Origin: Prorocentrum cordatum
Taxonomy: Eukaryota; Sar; Dinophyceae; Prorocentrales; Prorocentraceae
Direction: 5' to 3'
DNA length: 64,000 bases
NCBI GenBank assembly: GCA_963575745.1
Contig: CAUYUJ010014183.1
Span: 758,742 to 822,741, forward strand
Of the stretch, positions 41,704-53,206 are shown piece by piece. Position numbers and translations under genes: made by a program. The stretch's first letter is position 1. The number at the start of each line of letters is the position of its first letter. The notes beneath the pieces are model-generated. The model was not told where the DNA came from. It searched no databases and saw only the letters and a list, made by a program, of their open reading frames with translations.

Positions 41704-43341
41704 GAACCAACATCTGACTCAATCAATCTCACTATCGATCTCACTCAACGGGACACCATGGGACACCACGGGACACCACGCGACACTTCTCGATCTCAAG
41801 ATCGATCTCACTATCGATCTCACTCCACAGGACACCACGGGACACCACGGGACACCACGGGCCACCACGGGACACCGCGGGACACCTCACGATCTCACTA
41901 TCGGTCTCACTATCGATCTCACTCAACGGGACACCACAGGACACCACGGGACACCTCGGGGCACCATATCGATCTCACTATCGGTCTCACTATCGATCTC
42001 ACTCAACGAGACACCACGGGACACCACGGGACACCACGGGACACCTGTCGATCTCATTATCGATCTCACTTTTTGGGACACCACGGGACACAACGAAACA
42101 CCTCGGGGCACCACATCGATCTCAATATCGATCTCAATATCGATCTGGGTATCGATCTCAAGATCGATCTCACTATCGATCTCACAAAACGGGACACCAC
42201 GGGACACCACGGGACACCGCGGGACACCGCGAGCCACCGCCGGACGGACGGACGGACGGGCGGGGAAGAATCATTTATCTTGACTTCGCCCTAGCAACGG
42301 CGGACACCACGGGACACCACAGGGCACCGCTGGACACCGCGAGCCACCGCCAGGCGGGCGGGCGGGGGAGCAACGGCGGACACCACGGACACCACAGGAC
42401 ACCACGGGACACCGCGGGACACGGCGGGCCACCGCCGGACGGGCGGGAGGGGGAGAATCATTTGTCTTGACTTCGCCCTGATTAGCAACGGCGGGTTCAT
42501 TCCTCTCGCGCGCCCACGCAGCTTCGCCTCGCCCGCACGCACGACACGAACGAAACGAGACGACTTCCCGGTTGGGGGTCTCTGTTCCACTGCGATCTCA
42601 CCCTCCACATGTTTGGAGCGGCAGGCACTTTTGCCAAGCCAGCGCCCCCTTCTGACCTCCTGGTCTCCTCTAGCTGGTTCTTGCCACACAACTCGGGGCA
42701 CCACATCGATCTCAGCATCGATCTTACTATCGATCTCAATATCGATCTCACTATCGATCTGACTATCGATCTCACTCAACGGAACACAACGGGACACCAC
42801 GGGACACCACGGGGCACCGCGAGCCACCGCCGGACGGGCGGGAGAGAGAGAATCATTTGTCTTGACAAAGCCCGAGCAACGGTGGACACCACGGGACACC
42901 ACGGGACACCGCGGGACACCGCGAGCCACCGCCAGACGGGCGGGAGGGAGAGAATCATTTGTCTTGACTTCGCCCTAGCAACGGCGGACACCACGAGGCA
43001 CCACGGGACACCACGGGACACCGCGGGCCACCGCGGGCCACCGCCAGACGGGCGGGAGGGAGAGAATCATTTGTCCTGACTTCGCCCTAGCAACGGCGGA
43101 ATCAACGGGACACCACGGGACACCACGGGACACCGCGGGACACCGCGGGCCACCACCGGACGGACGGACGGACGGGCGGGGAAGAATCATTTGTCTTGAC
43201 TTCGCCCTAGCAACGGCGGGTTCATTCCTCTCGCGCGCCCACGCAGCTTCGCCTCGCCCGCACGCGCGACACGAACGAAACGAAACGATTTCCTGGTTGG
43301 GGGTCTCCGTGCCACTGCGATCTCACCCCCCAACCTCCGAT
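41704..43341 (+). repeat. left arm: GGGACACCAC / ATCGATCTCACT minisatellite unit
   Basis: Same start (AACCAACATCTGACTCAAT) and end (CCCCCCAACCTCCGAT) as the insertion at 10897-11601. Contains several GGGACACCAC tracts, GATCTCACTATC tracts, four TTGACTTCGCCCTAGCAACG-like spacers and two GC-rich tails with GCAGCTTCGCCTCGCC. Confidence 0.85.
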
Positions 43342-43410
43342 GCTTGTTTAGGCATTGGCACTTCTCTCAGGGAGGACCTCACCCCCTTCTATCCCCCCCT
43401 CAACTCATTT

Positions 43411-43440
43411 GTATATATATATATATATGTATATATATCG
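43411..43440. repeat. (TA)n centre of the palindrome
   Basis: TATATATATATATATATG then TATATATAT, the point where the two arms face each other. Confidence 0.9.
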
Positions 43441-44522
43441 GAGGTGAAGGGGTGAGATCGAAGTGGAACGGGGAGCCCCCCTACCGGGAAATCGATTTCG
43501 GTTTCGTGTTCGTGCGTGCCGTGCGGGCGGGCGAGGCGAAGCTGCGTGGGCGGGCGAGAAAAAGTCTCCTGTGGCTGAGGCGCGGCCGGACCAAATGTCT
43601 CCCTTCCGGGCGGCCGGTAGCCCGCGGTGTCCCGCCGGTGTCCCGCGAAAGTCCCGTGTGGCTGAGGCGCGGCCGGACCAAATGATTCCCTTCCGGGCGG
43701 CCGGTGGCCGGCGGTGTCCCGCCGGTGTCCCGCGGTGTCCCGCGGTGTCCCGTGTCCCGCCGGTGTCCCGCGGTGTCTCGCGAGGATGATGATGATGAGA
43801 TGATGATGATGATGGTCATGATGATGATGAGATGATGATGATGGTGTCCCGATGAAGGTGATGATGTTGATGATGGCGTCGATGATGATGATAGTGTCCC
43901 GATGATGAGGATGGTGATGCTCATGATGATTATGTTGATGATGATGACAATGATGGTGTCCCGATGAGGATGATGATGATGATGATTCCGATGATGTTGG
44001 TGATGATGATGTTGATGGAAATGGTGTTCAGGCGGTAATGATGTTGATGATGATGATGTTGACGATGATTATGGTGTCCCGATGATGATGCTGATGATGA
44101 TGATGGTGATGATGATGGTGATGATGATGGTGTCTCGATGATGACAATAATGATAATGACGATGTTGATGATGATGTTGCTCATGATGATGGTGCCCCAA
44201 TGATGATGATGTTGTTGATGATGATGTCGATGATGATGATGCGATGATCATGATGATGATGGTATCCCGAGGATGATGACGATGTTGATGATAATGTTGA
44301 TGATGAGGATGATGGTGATCATGATGGTGTCCCGATTATGATGATGATTATGATGATGCTGCTGATGATGACGACGACTGTGTCCCGATGATGATGATGA
44401 TAATGATGATGATGTTGATGATGTTGATGATGAGATGATGATGGTGATGATGATGATGTTGTCCCGATGATGATGCCGACGTTGATGATGATGTTTATGA
44501 TGATGATGCTGACGGTGCTCTC

Positions 44523-44567
<45 letters not shown>

Positions 44568-45761
44568 ACCGCCGCTTTACTGTGGAAAATTGCCAACCTT
44601 TTCCTCCGGAACCCGGGGGTCTCCCCCCCCCCCCTCCGAAAATCCCCCCCCCCTGCCGGACCCCTCCCCCCCCCCCCCCTCCCCCGGCAAAACCCCCCCC
44701 CCCCTAACCCCTCCCCCCCCCTCCCCCTCGAAAACCGGGGGGGGTCACTACCGGTTCGAACCCCTCCCCCCCCCCCCTCCGGATCCGGAAAACCGGGGGG
44801 GGTCACTACCGGTTGGACCCCCCCCCCCTCGAAAACCGGAGGGGGGTCACTACCGGTTCGACCCCCCCCCACGCACCGCCAGCAAACGACTCCCGGTCCC
44901 TACCACCGCTCGCATCACATCCCCCACTGTTGTTCCCAGCACCACTGTCCTCACCACCACTGTCCCCACTGGTTCCACCACCGTCCCTATTGTCCCCACC
45001 AGTGCCCCCACCACTGTCGCACTGTCCCCACTGTTCCCACAACTGTTCCCACCACGGTTCCACTCTCCCCACTGTCTCCACGGACCCAACCACTGCCTAT
45101 CCCCATTGTCCCCACTGTCCCACTGACTCCTCCGCTGTCCCACTGAGCTGTCCCACTGTTTCCACCACTGTCCCCACTGTCCCCACCACTGTCCCCACTG
45201 TACCTCTGTCCCATTGTCCCACCGCCGTCCTCGCCACCGCCTTTACCAGTGTCTCCACCACCATTGTACCCTCCACTGTCCCAGTGTTTCCACCTCATTC
45301 CCACTGTCCCCACACCACTGTCCCCACCACCACCGTTCCCACCACTGTCCACTGTCCCCCCTGTTCCCACCATTGTCCCCACCACTGTCCCCACCACTAC
45401 CGTCCCCACCACTGTCCCACTGTCCCCCCACTGTCCCCACCACTGTCCCGCTGTCCCCTCACCACTGTCCCCACCAACACCGTCCCCACCACTGTCCGCA
45501 CCCCCACTCGGTTTTCGAGGGGGGGGGGGGGGTTCGAACCGGTAGTGACCCCCCCCCTTTTCATGATGAGCTGGGGGGGGGGGGGAGGGGTTCGAACCGG
45601 TAGTGACCCCCCCCGGTTTTCCGGAGGGGGGGGGGGAGGGGTTCGAACCGGTAGTGACCCCCCCCGGTTTTCCGCCAGCAGCGGTAGAACACGCTCTTTC
45701 TCTCATGATGATGACGATGTTGGGATGATGTTGATGTTGATGTTGATGTTGATGTTGATGT

Positions 45762-45835
<74 letters not shown>

Positions 45836-46066
45836 CGTTGATTGTGAGAGCGATTGTGATATCGATAGTGAGATCGATATTGAGACCGAATGTGAGATCG
45901 ATTGTTCGATTGTGAGATCGATTGTGAGATCGATTGTGAGATCAATTCGAATGAGATGAGATCGATGAGATCGATTGTGAGATCGATCGAGTGAGATCGA
46001 TCGAGCGAGACCGATAGTGAGATCGATACTGAGATCGATAGTGAGACCGATCGAGTGAGACGTTGG
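43438..46066 (-). repeat. right arm: inverted copy with GAT/GTCCCGATGATG expansion
   Basis: Begins TCGGAGGTGAAGGGGTGAG and GGCGAGGCGAAGCTGCGTG (complement of the left-arm tail), continues with GGTGTCCCGCGG units, then about 700 bp of GATGATGAT with GGTGTCCCGATGATGAT, and ends with GAGATCGATAGTGAGA tracts and GACGTTGGTT. Confidence 0.8.
44520..45715. repeat. inner palindrome with CTGTCCCCACCA minisatellite
   Basis: (GA)n after CTCTCATGAG, then three GGGGTCACTACCGGTTCGA blocks on the left and three complementary GTTCGAACCGGTAGTGACCCC-like blocks (45530-45665) on the right. Between them (44930-45500) lies a CTGTCCCCACCA / CCCACTGT minisatellite. Confidence 0.85.
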
Positions 46067-46125
46067 TTCCCCCCCCCCCCCCCCCCGAACCTCCTTATCA
46101 CCCGAAGGGTGGTCGTATAGTTATA

Positions 46126-47449
46126 TATAGACATGCATGTAAAACATATTGTCCTCCCCATTTCCCCCTCCTCCTGGCCAAGTGACGCGTCCGTTTGCGG
46201 CGTCGCGCCCGTATGTGGGTTTCGAGTGGGATGTGGGGCACGCAAAGGAAGGACAACATGGGGAATTTGAAACGACCCGCGGGAAGTGTTCAGATTGCCG
46301 CGGGTGCGCCGCCATTCACTGCGGTGTCAGCTGATGCTTCACCCTTTACTTGCTGTTCTTCCGTGATGGGGAAAACGGCACGGTGTGCACGATACCTAAC
46401 CAACTCTTGTAATAGCATGGAGGCGGGTGGCACGGTCAACATTGGCGAATGGGACAAGAAACAAGGAAGGCGGTACCCATCACCTGGGTGTGCGCGGCAC
46501 CTTACCAACTCTCGCAATGATGGGGAGGGTGTCAGGCGTGCGCGGCACCTAACCAGCTCTCGCAGTACCCGTATTTCTCCTCCTACCTCTCCTCCTCCTC
46601 GTCCTCCTCTTCTCCATCATCTTCCTTCACATCCAATATTTAATTCAGTGCCTCGTTGCGACTTTCGTGTCCCGCTGCCTTCGGGAAAAGGAGATGGTTG
46701 TGGATCGCGTTCAACGCAGGTGACATCCGAAGAGCTCGCCTCCGTCGGACTCTGCATCGGAGTATTCCCCCGACCTGTCGCGACGGGCTCGCTGTCCCAT
46801 GGCCTGGACGCCGGGCAGATCGCCCTCGAAGAAACCGAATGCCTGAAGCACAGTCTCCCTCGAAGCGAAACCTGCCGTGGCGTGTCAGCTGGGGGCCACT
46901 GAGGACCTTCCGCCCGATGGGGGCGGAGACAAAAATACCTGGCTCAGCGTCTCCCTGTCCTGGCTGGACACAGGACCTGGGAAGCTGAGGGTCAGGTCGC
47001 GAGTGGACGCTCTGCAATGGGGATGCCTCCCATCCATGATGCGTCCAAGCTGGGATTTGATGCCTGCGCTGGCAGGTGAAGAGGAGGAGGAGGAGGAGGA
47101 AAAGGATGAGAAGGAGTCAGAAGACGGGGAGGGATTGGGAGAATGAGGCCCACCCTAACAGCATCCGGTGGCTTGAGGCATGCAGGTGCCGCGAGGAATC
47201 GCCCCCCTACATGGTATGACTACACGGAAAGCGGCCGCCGCCGCTGCCACTCCTGATCCTCCTGTGTCCTCCCCCCAGGTGGCACTCGCAGAGGTAATCC
47301 CCGTCCTCCCCTTGAACGAGAGGATTCTATGGCTTGGAAGCAAGGTCACGATGTGGCGTCCAAGTAGGGGGGAGGCACGATGTGGCGTCCAGGCCCCTCA
47401 CACCAGCGCGACCCTCGAAACAACCGCCTCCTAATGTTGCTCCCCAGCG
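46126..47449. other. no firm gene
   Basis: 46400-46570 has three related short blocks (GGTGTGCGCGGCACCT with ACCAACTCT). 46877-47146 (+) reads DALQWGCLPSMMRPSWDLMP before a GAGGAG run and could be coding, but is weak. Confidence 0.35.
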
Positions 47450-47800
47450 CTTTTCTTCTCTAGTCCAAGACGGCTCCAAGACGGCTGCAAACCGCCCCAA
47501 GACCAGCACAAGAGGGGCCTGACCGCTCCCAAGAGATCCCACGAAGCCTGCAGACTCGAGAGGTGCCCAAGAAGCCCCCCAGCAAGCGTCGGGATCTGCC
47601 GAACAACACTTAGAAAGAAATATTCGTTTCAGACGTGGTTCGGATCCAGATGGACTGAGAAAGGCTTCGGACAGCCAACAGATGGCCCTAGAAGGATCTA
47701 CGAAAACCCCACGAAGCCCCAATGGGGGCCCCAAGACGGCCACACGACTGCCCAAAGCCCGACCGGACGGCCCCAATACGGCCCCCAGCATGCCAAGACA
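47450..47800 (+). repeat. CCCAAG-type repeat, diverged fragment
   Basis: TCCAAGACGGCTCCAAGACGG, cut here to TCCAAGACGGC, and CCCCAAGACGGCC words on the plus strand. Confidence 0.55.
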
Positions 47801-48341
47801 CTTAACAGACCCCATACATGCCCTTCCAAAGCCCTCAAAGGGCATAAAATAATGAACGGGTCAAAGGAAACACAAAACATATACACAAATCCAACGATTC
47901 CCCGACTTCTGCATATTTTCAAGACTTTCGTCTTCCGTCCACTTCGCACGTATTCCATATTGTCCTCAGAACCGACGCTTCTTTGTGTCTGTGTGTTCCC
48001 CCTCCTGAGAGAGAGCCTCACAACACCCTCATGGGACCACGAAGAATGGCCCGGCCCGAAGCGAGGACGTGAGGCGCCGGCTCTCCGTGATGGGCCCGTC
48101 CCTGAGTGTTGAAAGCAAGGTTTTAGCAACGTGTGGCGATATGCCGCGGGCATTGAATTAGGAGCAATTGGATAAGGGTCTGGATTGCGATTGATTGCGA
48201 TTGATTGCGATGGTGAATGCGACCCGCCTTGCTCACACTGTAGGTTCCGCGAGTTGGGGCCGAAGCTACCCACAAACAATAAATCTGATACATAAAACAT
48301 GCCTTCAATATTGCCCCAGGCATTCTGGGCGGCACATTCCG

Positions 48342-48727
48342 TCAATGCATGCACGGAATCGCGCGTCCCACACGCATAGGATAATTGTGCCATGTTTTCC
48401 GGATTGCTTGCTTCTCGGTGATCTGACATCTGTTTGACATCAAGTAAGCATCGCTTCGATGTGTGCGGACGCCTTGTCGCGTTGAGTTCTGAATGCTGCT
48501 GGCATGGGCCCCATGAGAAAACTTGCCACGCCCATTCCTCCGTCGGCGTCTTTGAGATCCGCGCAAAAAAAACAATTTCTTCCTTTTATGCTCTGTGATC
48601 CAATCATCGATGTTGGGCAACTTGATGAACTCGTCCGCCTCCCGCGTGTCCCGTTTAATGAAATCTACCAAGAGCGCGTCTATGATTTTATTCGCGGCGA
48701 TAACGAGCGTTATTGGCGGCATGGAGG
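48342..48727 (-). CDS. AT-richer open frame, unknown
   Basis: Minus-strand frame with Lys-rich, non-repetitive sequence: TLVIAANKIIDALLVDFIK, RDTREADEFIKLPNIDDWI, TEHKRKKLFFLRGSQRRR and TEKQAIRKTWHNYPMRVGR, ending at 48342. Base composition is clearly lower in GC than the neighbours. The plus strand is also partly open (CDPIIDVGQLDELVRLPRV), so strand is not certain. 47801-48341 has a short GATTGATTGC repeat and no gene. Confidence 0.28.
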
Positions 48728-48784
48728 CATAACGTAACGCTCCCCCCCGCCGTGCGACTCCGGCGCCACCACAGCGTCCACGCG

Positions 48785-49312
48785 CACGACGACGACAAGC
48801 GACGACGACGACGACGACGCAACGACGACGACGACGACGACAGCGACCACGACGACGACGACGATGACGACGACGACGAGCGACGACGACGACGATGACA
48901 GCTACGACGACGGCGACGAGCAACGACGGCGACGACGACAAGCAACGACGACGACAACGACGACGACGACGACCCCGAGCGACGACGACGACGACGGCGA
49001 CAACAACGAGCGACACCTCTGGAGGTCTCTGGAGGTTTCCCGAGGCCTCCGGAGACCTCCTGACGCCGTTGGAAGCCTCCAGCGGCCATTCTGGAGGTCA
49101 TCCGAGCGGCCCCAGAGGCCCTCGAAAGTATTCGAAGGCGTTTGGCAACGACGAGCGACCGCGAGCAATGACGACCGACGACAACGACGACTACGAAGAT
49201 GACGACGACGACGAGACAAGCGACGACGATGACGACGACGATCGAAAACGAAGAGCGACGACGACGTAAACGACGACGACGACGACGACGACCGACAACG
49301 AAGAGCGACGAG
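48785..49312. repeat. (ACG)n microsatellite, interrupted
   Basis: GACGACGAC tracts at 48785-49010 and 49195-49310 with a unique block between. Confidence 0.95.
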
Positions 49313-49483
49313 GAGTTGTGGCGAGCACATGCCTGCGAAGGCGTCGTTGGCTTCACGCGGCGTATAAAAGGTATAATTCTTACCTCCCTCATCCATCCTG
49401 GGCGTCGTCGTTGTCGTCGTCGTCCTTCTCCTCCTATTGCACCACAAGTGCCTGAGAGCACCGCAACTTACCCGCGACCACCG

Positions 49484-49812
49484 CCCCTATGCGGATTCCT
49501 TTGCGGATCCCTATGAGGACCCCTCTGGGGATCTCTACGTGCATCCCTATGCGGATCCCTTATGCGGCTGCCTACGCGGATCCCTATGCGGATCTCCAAG
49601 CGGTTGCCTATGCAAATTGCCATGCAGATGCCTCTGGGGATCCCAATGCGGATCCCCACGCGGATCCCTATGCGGATCCCTATGCAGCTCCCTATGCGGA
49701 TCTCTTAAGGACCCCTATGGATATCTCTTTGCGATCCCCATGCGAATCCCTGTGCGGATTTCTGTGTGGATACCTATGCTTACTCGGGTTCCTATGCGGA
49801 TCCCTATGCGCA
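49484..49812 (+). repeat. 12-bp minisatellite GGATCCCTATGC
   Basis: About 25 degenerate copies of TATGCGGATCCC; in one frame this gives ADPYADPY repeats. Preceded near 49376 by a GTAAGA donor-like site on the minus strand. Confidence 0.9.
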
Positions 49813-49869
49813 CGGCAGCAGTGCCGGGGGCGCACTGGGGGCTGGAGCGTTACGTTATGGGGGGGGCGG

Positions 49870-50265
49870 GGGGGCTATAACGCACGTTATGGCCCAAGCA
49901 ATGAGGAACTGCGCTCCAATCAGGTTCCAACTGATATGGATTGAGTGGCCGGCTAGAGTTTTCTTCCTCGTCTACATTGCTGTCCGCGTCGTCCTCGCTT
50001 TCAATCGTTTGCGAATTATATCATTCCAACTCCTCACCATCTGGCTGCAATGCTTTGCGGCGCGTCATACCGACAATCATCATCAACATGTGTCTTTGGG
50101 TCAGACATATGTTGCTCCCAAGTTCTACGGTGAGGGTCCACGATTCAGAACCATACAAACTTGTCGATGCGATAACTCCACTAAATCAGAGCATACGGTC
50201 CCGCAGTGAATATCGACGCCCAACGCGCTCATGCCTAAAAAATGACCCCCTCCGCCATGCCATCA
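49870..50265 (-). pseudogene. LINE reverse transcriptase 3' fragment
   Basis: Minus strand: RYSLRDRML, a TGA, then FSGVIASTSLYGSESWTLT and LTQRHMLMMIVGMTRRK. This matches the conserved post-catalytic block of many LINE reverse transcriptases (a hydrophobic run, LYGxExW, then QRxMLxxxxGxxRR). After a second stop the frame goes on with TIESEDDADSNVDEEENSS, the kind of acidic linker seen in dinoflagellate LINEs. 5'-truncated, two in-frame stops; inactive. Confidence 0.65.
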
Positions 50266-50413
50266 TGTACGATGCTTCCCCTTCGACTGTTTCGAAGTAA
50301 AGAAATCATGAGTTCCGTGGAACTGCCATCGTGGATTGCCCACGGATAGCACTGCCACCCTCATCAGAGAAGGCATACCCCAGGGTCTGAAACCTCCTGG
50401 GCACATTCCTTAC

Positions 50414-50615
50414 CCATCGCCCCAGCACTATGAATCGCCAGCAACGTTTTGGCATACAACGTCGTCTTTCCTCTTCCTCCTCGTCCTCCTCCTCGGGATG
50501 GGAGTAGCTGGAGCAGAACAGCGGCGTCCTCTGGTGAATGCTGGAATTGCTGGTTGCCAACCTCGCTCACGGACAGCCCCAAGAACGGCCGATCAGGGTG
50601 ATACTGTTCGCGCGC
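50414..50615 (-). CDS. exon 2 of a minus-strand gene, unknown product
   Basis: Starts at CCAACCAG|GCGCGC after about 80 bases that are almost purely pyrimidine on the minus strand, an excellent 3' splice site with the AG|GC junction. Phase 0: AREQYHPDRPFLGLSVSEVG, NQQFQHSPEDAAVLLQLLPS, then an RGGGRGGRGK run encoded by AGG repeats and TTLYAKTLLAIHSAGAM. A possible donor is ATGG|GTAAGG at 50413. The phase agrees with exon 1 at 51091-51222. No family recognised. Confidence 0.52.
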
Positions 50616-51090
50616 CTGGTTGGAAGAAGGAGGGGGTGGCGACGGAGGAGGGAGGGAGGAAGGGAGGAAGGGAGAGGGAGGAGGAAGGAGGGAGAATGAG
50701 GGGTCGGGATGCACGCGGCTCGCAAGATGTGTCAGACATTATGGTGGCTGGGAGACGCCCGAGGACCTGGTTTAAGCGGGTTCTGCACTGTCAGGGGCAG
50801 AACAAGGCGAATGGATGACCACGTGTCGAGTCGAATCTATGGGAGTACTCTCTGCTCCAATGGCCCGCGCATCGACATCACAGCCAAAGCATGGACTCCG
50901 AGGCAACCGAAGGCCACCAGAGTCTGAGGCCATCCGAGGGCGGGAGGGCCAGTACAAGGGAGCGAGGGGGAAAGGGAAGGGGGAGGGGAGGAGAATTGAC
51001 CCAGAGGGTGAGGCCGAGAAGCGTCGTGGATTCATTTGGCTCGTGGTCGCCGCAGAAATTGCCAGGCGTGGCCGCTGGCGTGTTACTTAC

Positions 51091-51222
51091 ATCAGCGTGG
51101 AACGTACCGGCAGCTCGACCACTGAAGACCTCGCCAATGGTTCCCAAAACGCGCTCGGCTAAGTGAAAGTGGCTGCGCACTCGCTCCAACAGTTGGTCGT
51201 GATGTTCCAGGGTTTGGGGCAT
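51091..51222 (-). CDS. exon 1 of a minus-strand gene, unknown product
   Basis: 132 bases, exactly 44 codons: MPQTLEHHDQLLERVRSHFH then LAERVLGTIGEVFSGRAAGT and FHAD, ending at GAT|GTAAGT, a consensus GT donor (51085-51090). A CCACCAG precedes the ATG, so it may be an internal exon. The 475-base intron ends in a long pyrimidine tract. The helix (QLLERVRSHFHLAERVLG) suggests a membrane-peripheral or scaffold segment, but that is a guess. Confidence 0.58.
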
Positions 51223-51832
51223 CTGGTGGCTGGGGGGTTGTAACTGTGACGCTCGGGAAGAAGCCTCCCTCCAGAACTCAAAACAACATAACCGTCAATA
51301 TATGAAGACTCGGGATGTTGAATCGAGCGGAATCCGCTTCGATTCTGGCCCTTTCGAATCGGGCCAGTAACGAGTCGATGCGTTCACATCGATCACCCAT
51401 GAAAAAGACACACGCAACAAAAACACTGAACAAAAATGCAAGCGGGCGCATGCGCCCGAGCGTGAAACACCGGCAATGTGGCTACTCCGGTCCGACAAGG
51501 TCAAGCATGAAACAACAACGCGTGGCCCTTTCCCCTGGTCGCCAACACAGACATGGCGACAACATCAACACATCAAAACATCATCTTCGTAACAGGGAGG
51601 AGGTCCGCCGGCGCCTTTGGGGCCACCAGGCTGCGGGTCTTGGGCTTGTGGCTCCTTTCACCAGTTCCTGCTTCCAGTCTCCAACGTTATAGCTCTCCTT
51701 CCTACTTCTTAGTGTACATCGTTACTGTCCGCGCGAGGGGGGGAACCGAAAAGCGTCTGGTGACCTTCGTCTTGGGGTGGTCTCAGAATTCTGGGGGGGG
51801 TGTCGCGGGACACATACAATGAATGAGATTCG
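51223..51832. other. no gene I can support
   Basis: A minus-strand frame near 51600 (TRSLVAPKAPADLLPVTK) is too short to call. Confidence 0.35.
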
Positions 51833-52600
51833 CGCCCCCGAAACAACTAACCCTTGTAAATTACATTATAGTCGCGTGCCCGAAACCATGACCCTTTGCA
51901 GATTACACTGTACTCGCGCCCCCCGAGGCCGTAATCCATGGTAATTACGCTACATGTGCGTCCCCGAGGCCATGAACCTTTTGTAACTTAAGCCGTATTC
52001 GCATCCCCGAACCGATAATCCTTTTTCGTTGAAGCAATCTCTGCGTCCCGAAGCCACAGTACTTCGTAAATGAAACAATAGTTGTACGTACATCCTAAGC
52101 TATACACATGTTGTAAAATCCATAGACTCGCTCCCCGAGGTCATAACCCTTCGTAATGTACGCTGTGTTCGCGTCCCCGAAAAGTAATCCCTTGTACATT
52201 TTGATGCGTATGCGTCCACGAGGCCACGATCACCCGGAAATGATTTGATATTTGGAAGCCCAAGGCCACCCACCTGTAAGTTACATCGATACTCACGTCC
52301 CCGAAGCCATACACCCTCGTAAATCATTGATTAGCTGCGCCCCCGAAGCCACACGCCTCCGTAAATTACGCGATGCTCACGTCGCCGAGGCAATAATGCT
52401 CCCATGCAAATTGCCCAATAAATTGTGCGCCTGAGGCCTCTGTAAATGTCGCAGTAGTCGCGTCCTCGAGGCGGCGAGCCCTCGCAAAGTAATTGTTGTT
52501 CGCGTCCCCGAAGATCCATTGCAACTTAGTCCAGATGTGCGTCCTCGAAGCCACGATTCCTCGCAAATGACGCCGTAGTCGCGTCCCTAATTCTCCTCTT
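51833..52600 (+). repeat. degenerate ~55-60 bp tandem repeat, about 13 units
   Basis: Recurrent CGCGTCCCCGA(A/G)GCCA, then CCCTTCGTAA and ATTACGCT words. Strongly diverged units. Confidence 0.75.
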
Positions 52601-52939
52601 CATCGCCACCAACATAATCATCAACATCTCAACACCAGCGCCCGCAGCACCAGCACGAGCCTCCATGAGCAAGATCTCCATGATCATCACAATTGTCGTC
52701 AGTAGCAACATGTCTTCAAGACGGCACCGAGACATGCTGATGATGATCTTCACTCTTCCGTTATGATAAGAAGAAATCGGCGGCAGGGGGCGAAGCCCTT
52801 ACGGAAAACATCAAAAGGCGCTTAGGAAGATGATTCGCACGGTCGATAACAGACAACCGCTGGCTCTTTTGGGCTCCCTGCGCAGTGGCATGGAGCACAG
52901 ACGGGGGGGGTCGCACCCCATGCGCCTCGCTACCGCCCT

Positions 52940-53065
52940 CACAGGAGGAGGAGGAGGAGGAGGAGGAGGAGGAGGAGGAGGAGGAGGAGGAGGAGGAGGA
53001 GGAGGAGGGGGAGGAGGAGGAGGAGGAGGCGGAGGAGGCGGAGGAGGAAGAGGAGGACGGCGGCG
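52940..53065 (+). repeat. (GGA)n microsatellite
   Basis: Uninterrupted GGAGGA then GCGGAGG variants; poly-Gly, poly-Glu and poly-Pro frames are artefacts. Confidence 0.97.
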
Positions 53066-53206
53066 GCGACGGCGACGACGGGGCAGGTGGGGCGCCCCCC
53101 TGGCAGCCTGGCGTAGCTCCTCGGCGAGCTCATCGCGGCTCTGGCGTTCGCTGCACCTCGCCGCGGGGGAAGATGGACCGCGCCGGGATGCACGCCGGGA
53201 AAGGAC

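Larger units (their letters stand above)
41644..46125. mobile_element. 4.48-kb unit bounded by 36-bp terminal inverted repeats
   Basis: Left end TATAACTAAACGACCACCC then TTCGGGTGATAAGGAGG (41644-41679); right end is its complement with one mismatch (46090-46125). G-run and C-run lie just inside the two ends. The interior holds no transposase or other gene; it is minisatellite and palindrome. Terminal TA could be a 2-bp target duplication. Confidence 0.8.
48728..49859. mobile_element. 1.13-kb module bounded by 16-bp perfect inverted repeats
   Basis: CATAACGTAACGCTCC at 48728-48743 and its exact complement at 49844-49859, each next to a C-run or G-run. The inside is (ACG)n, then GAGGCCTCCGGAGACC-type DNA, more (ACG)n, and a 12-bp minisatellite. 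No transposase. Confidence 0.65.

Noticed and set aside
44900-45500. CCCACTGT tract as telomere or origin sequence
   Set aside because: It is a local minisatellite inside a palindrome with no further support.
44734-45665. GGTTCGAACC blocks as tRNA T-loops
   Set aside because: They recur as part of a palindromic repeat; no D-arm, anticodon arm or acceptor stem is present.
50470-50510. Walker A motif (GGRGGRGKTT) in exon 2
   Set aside because: It is encoded by AGG repeats and lacks any other NTPase motif; a chance match.
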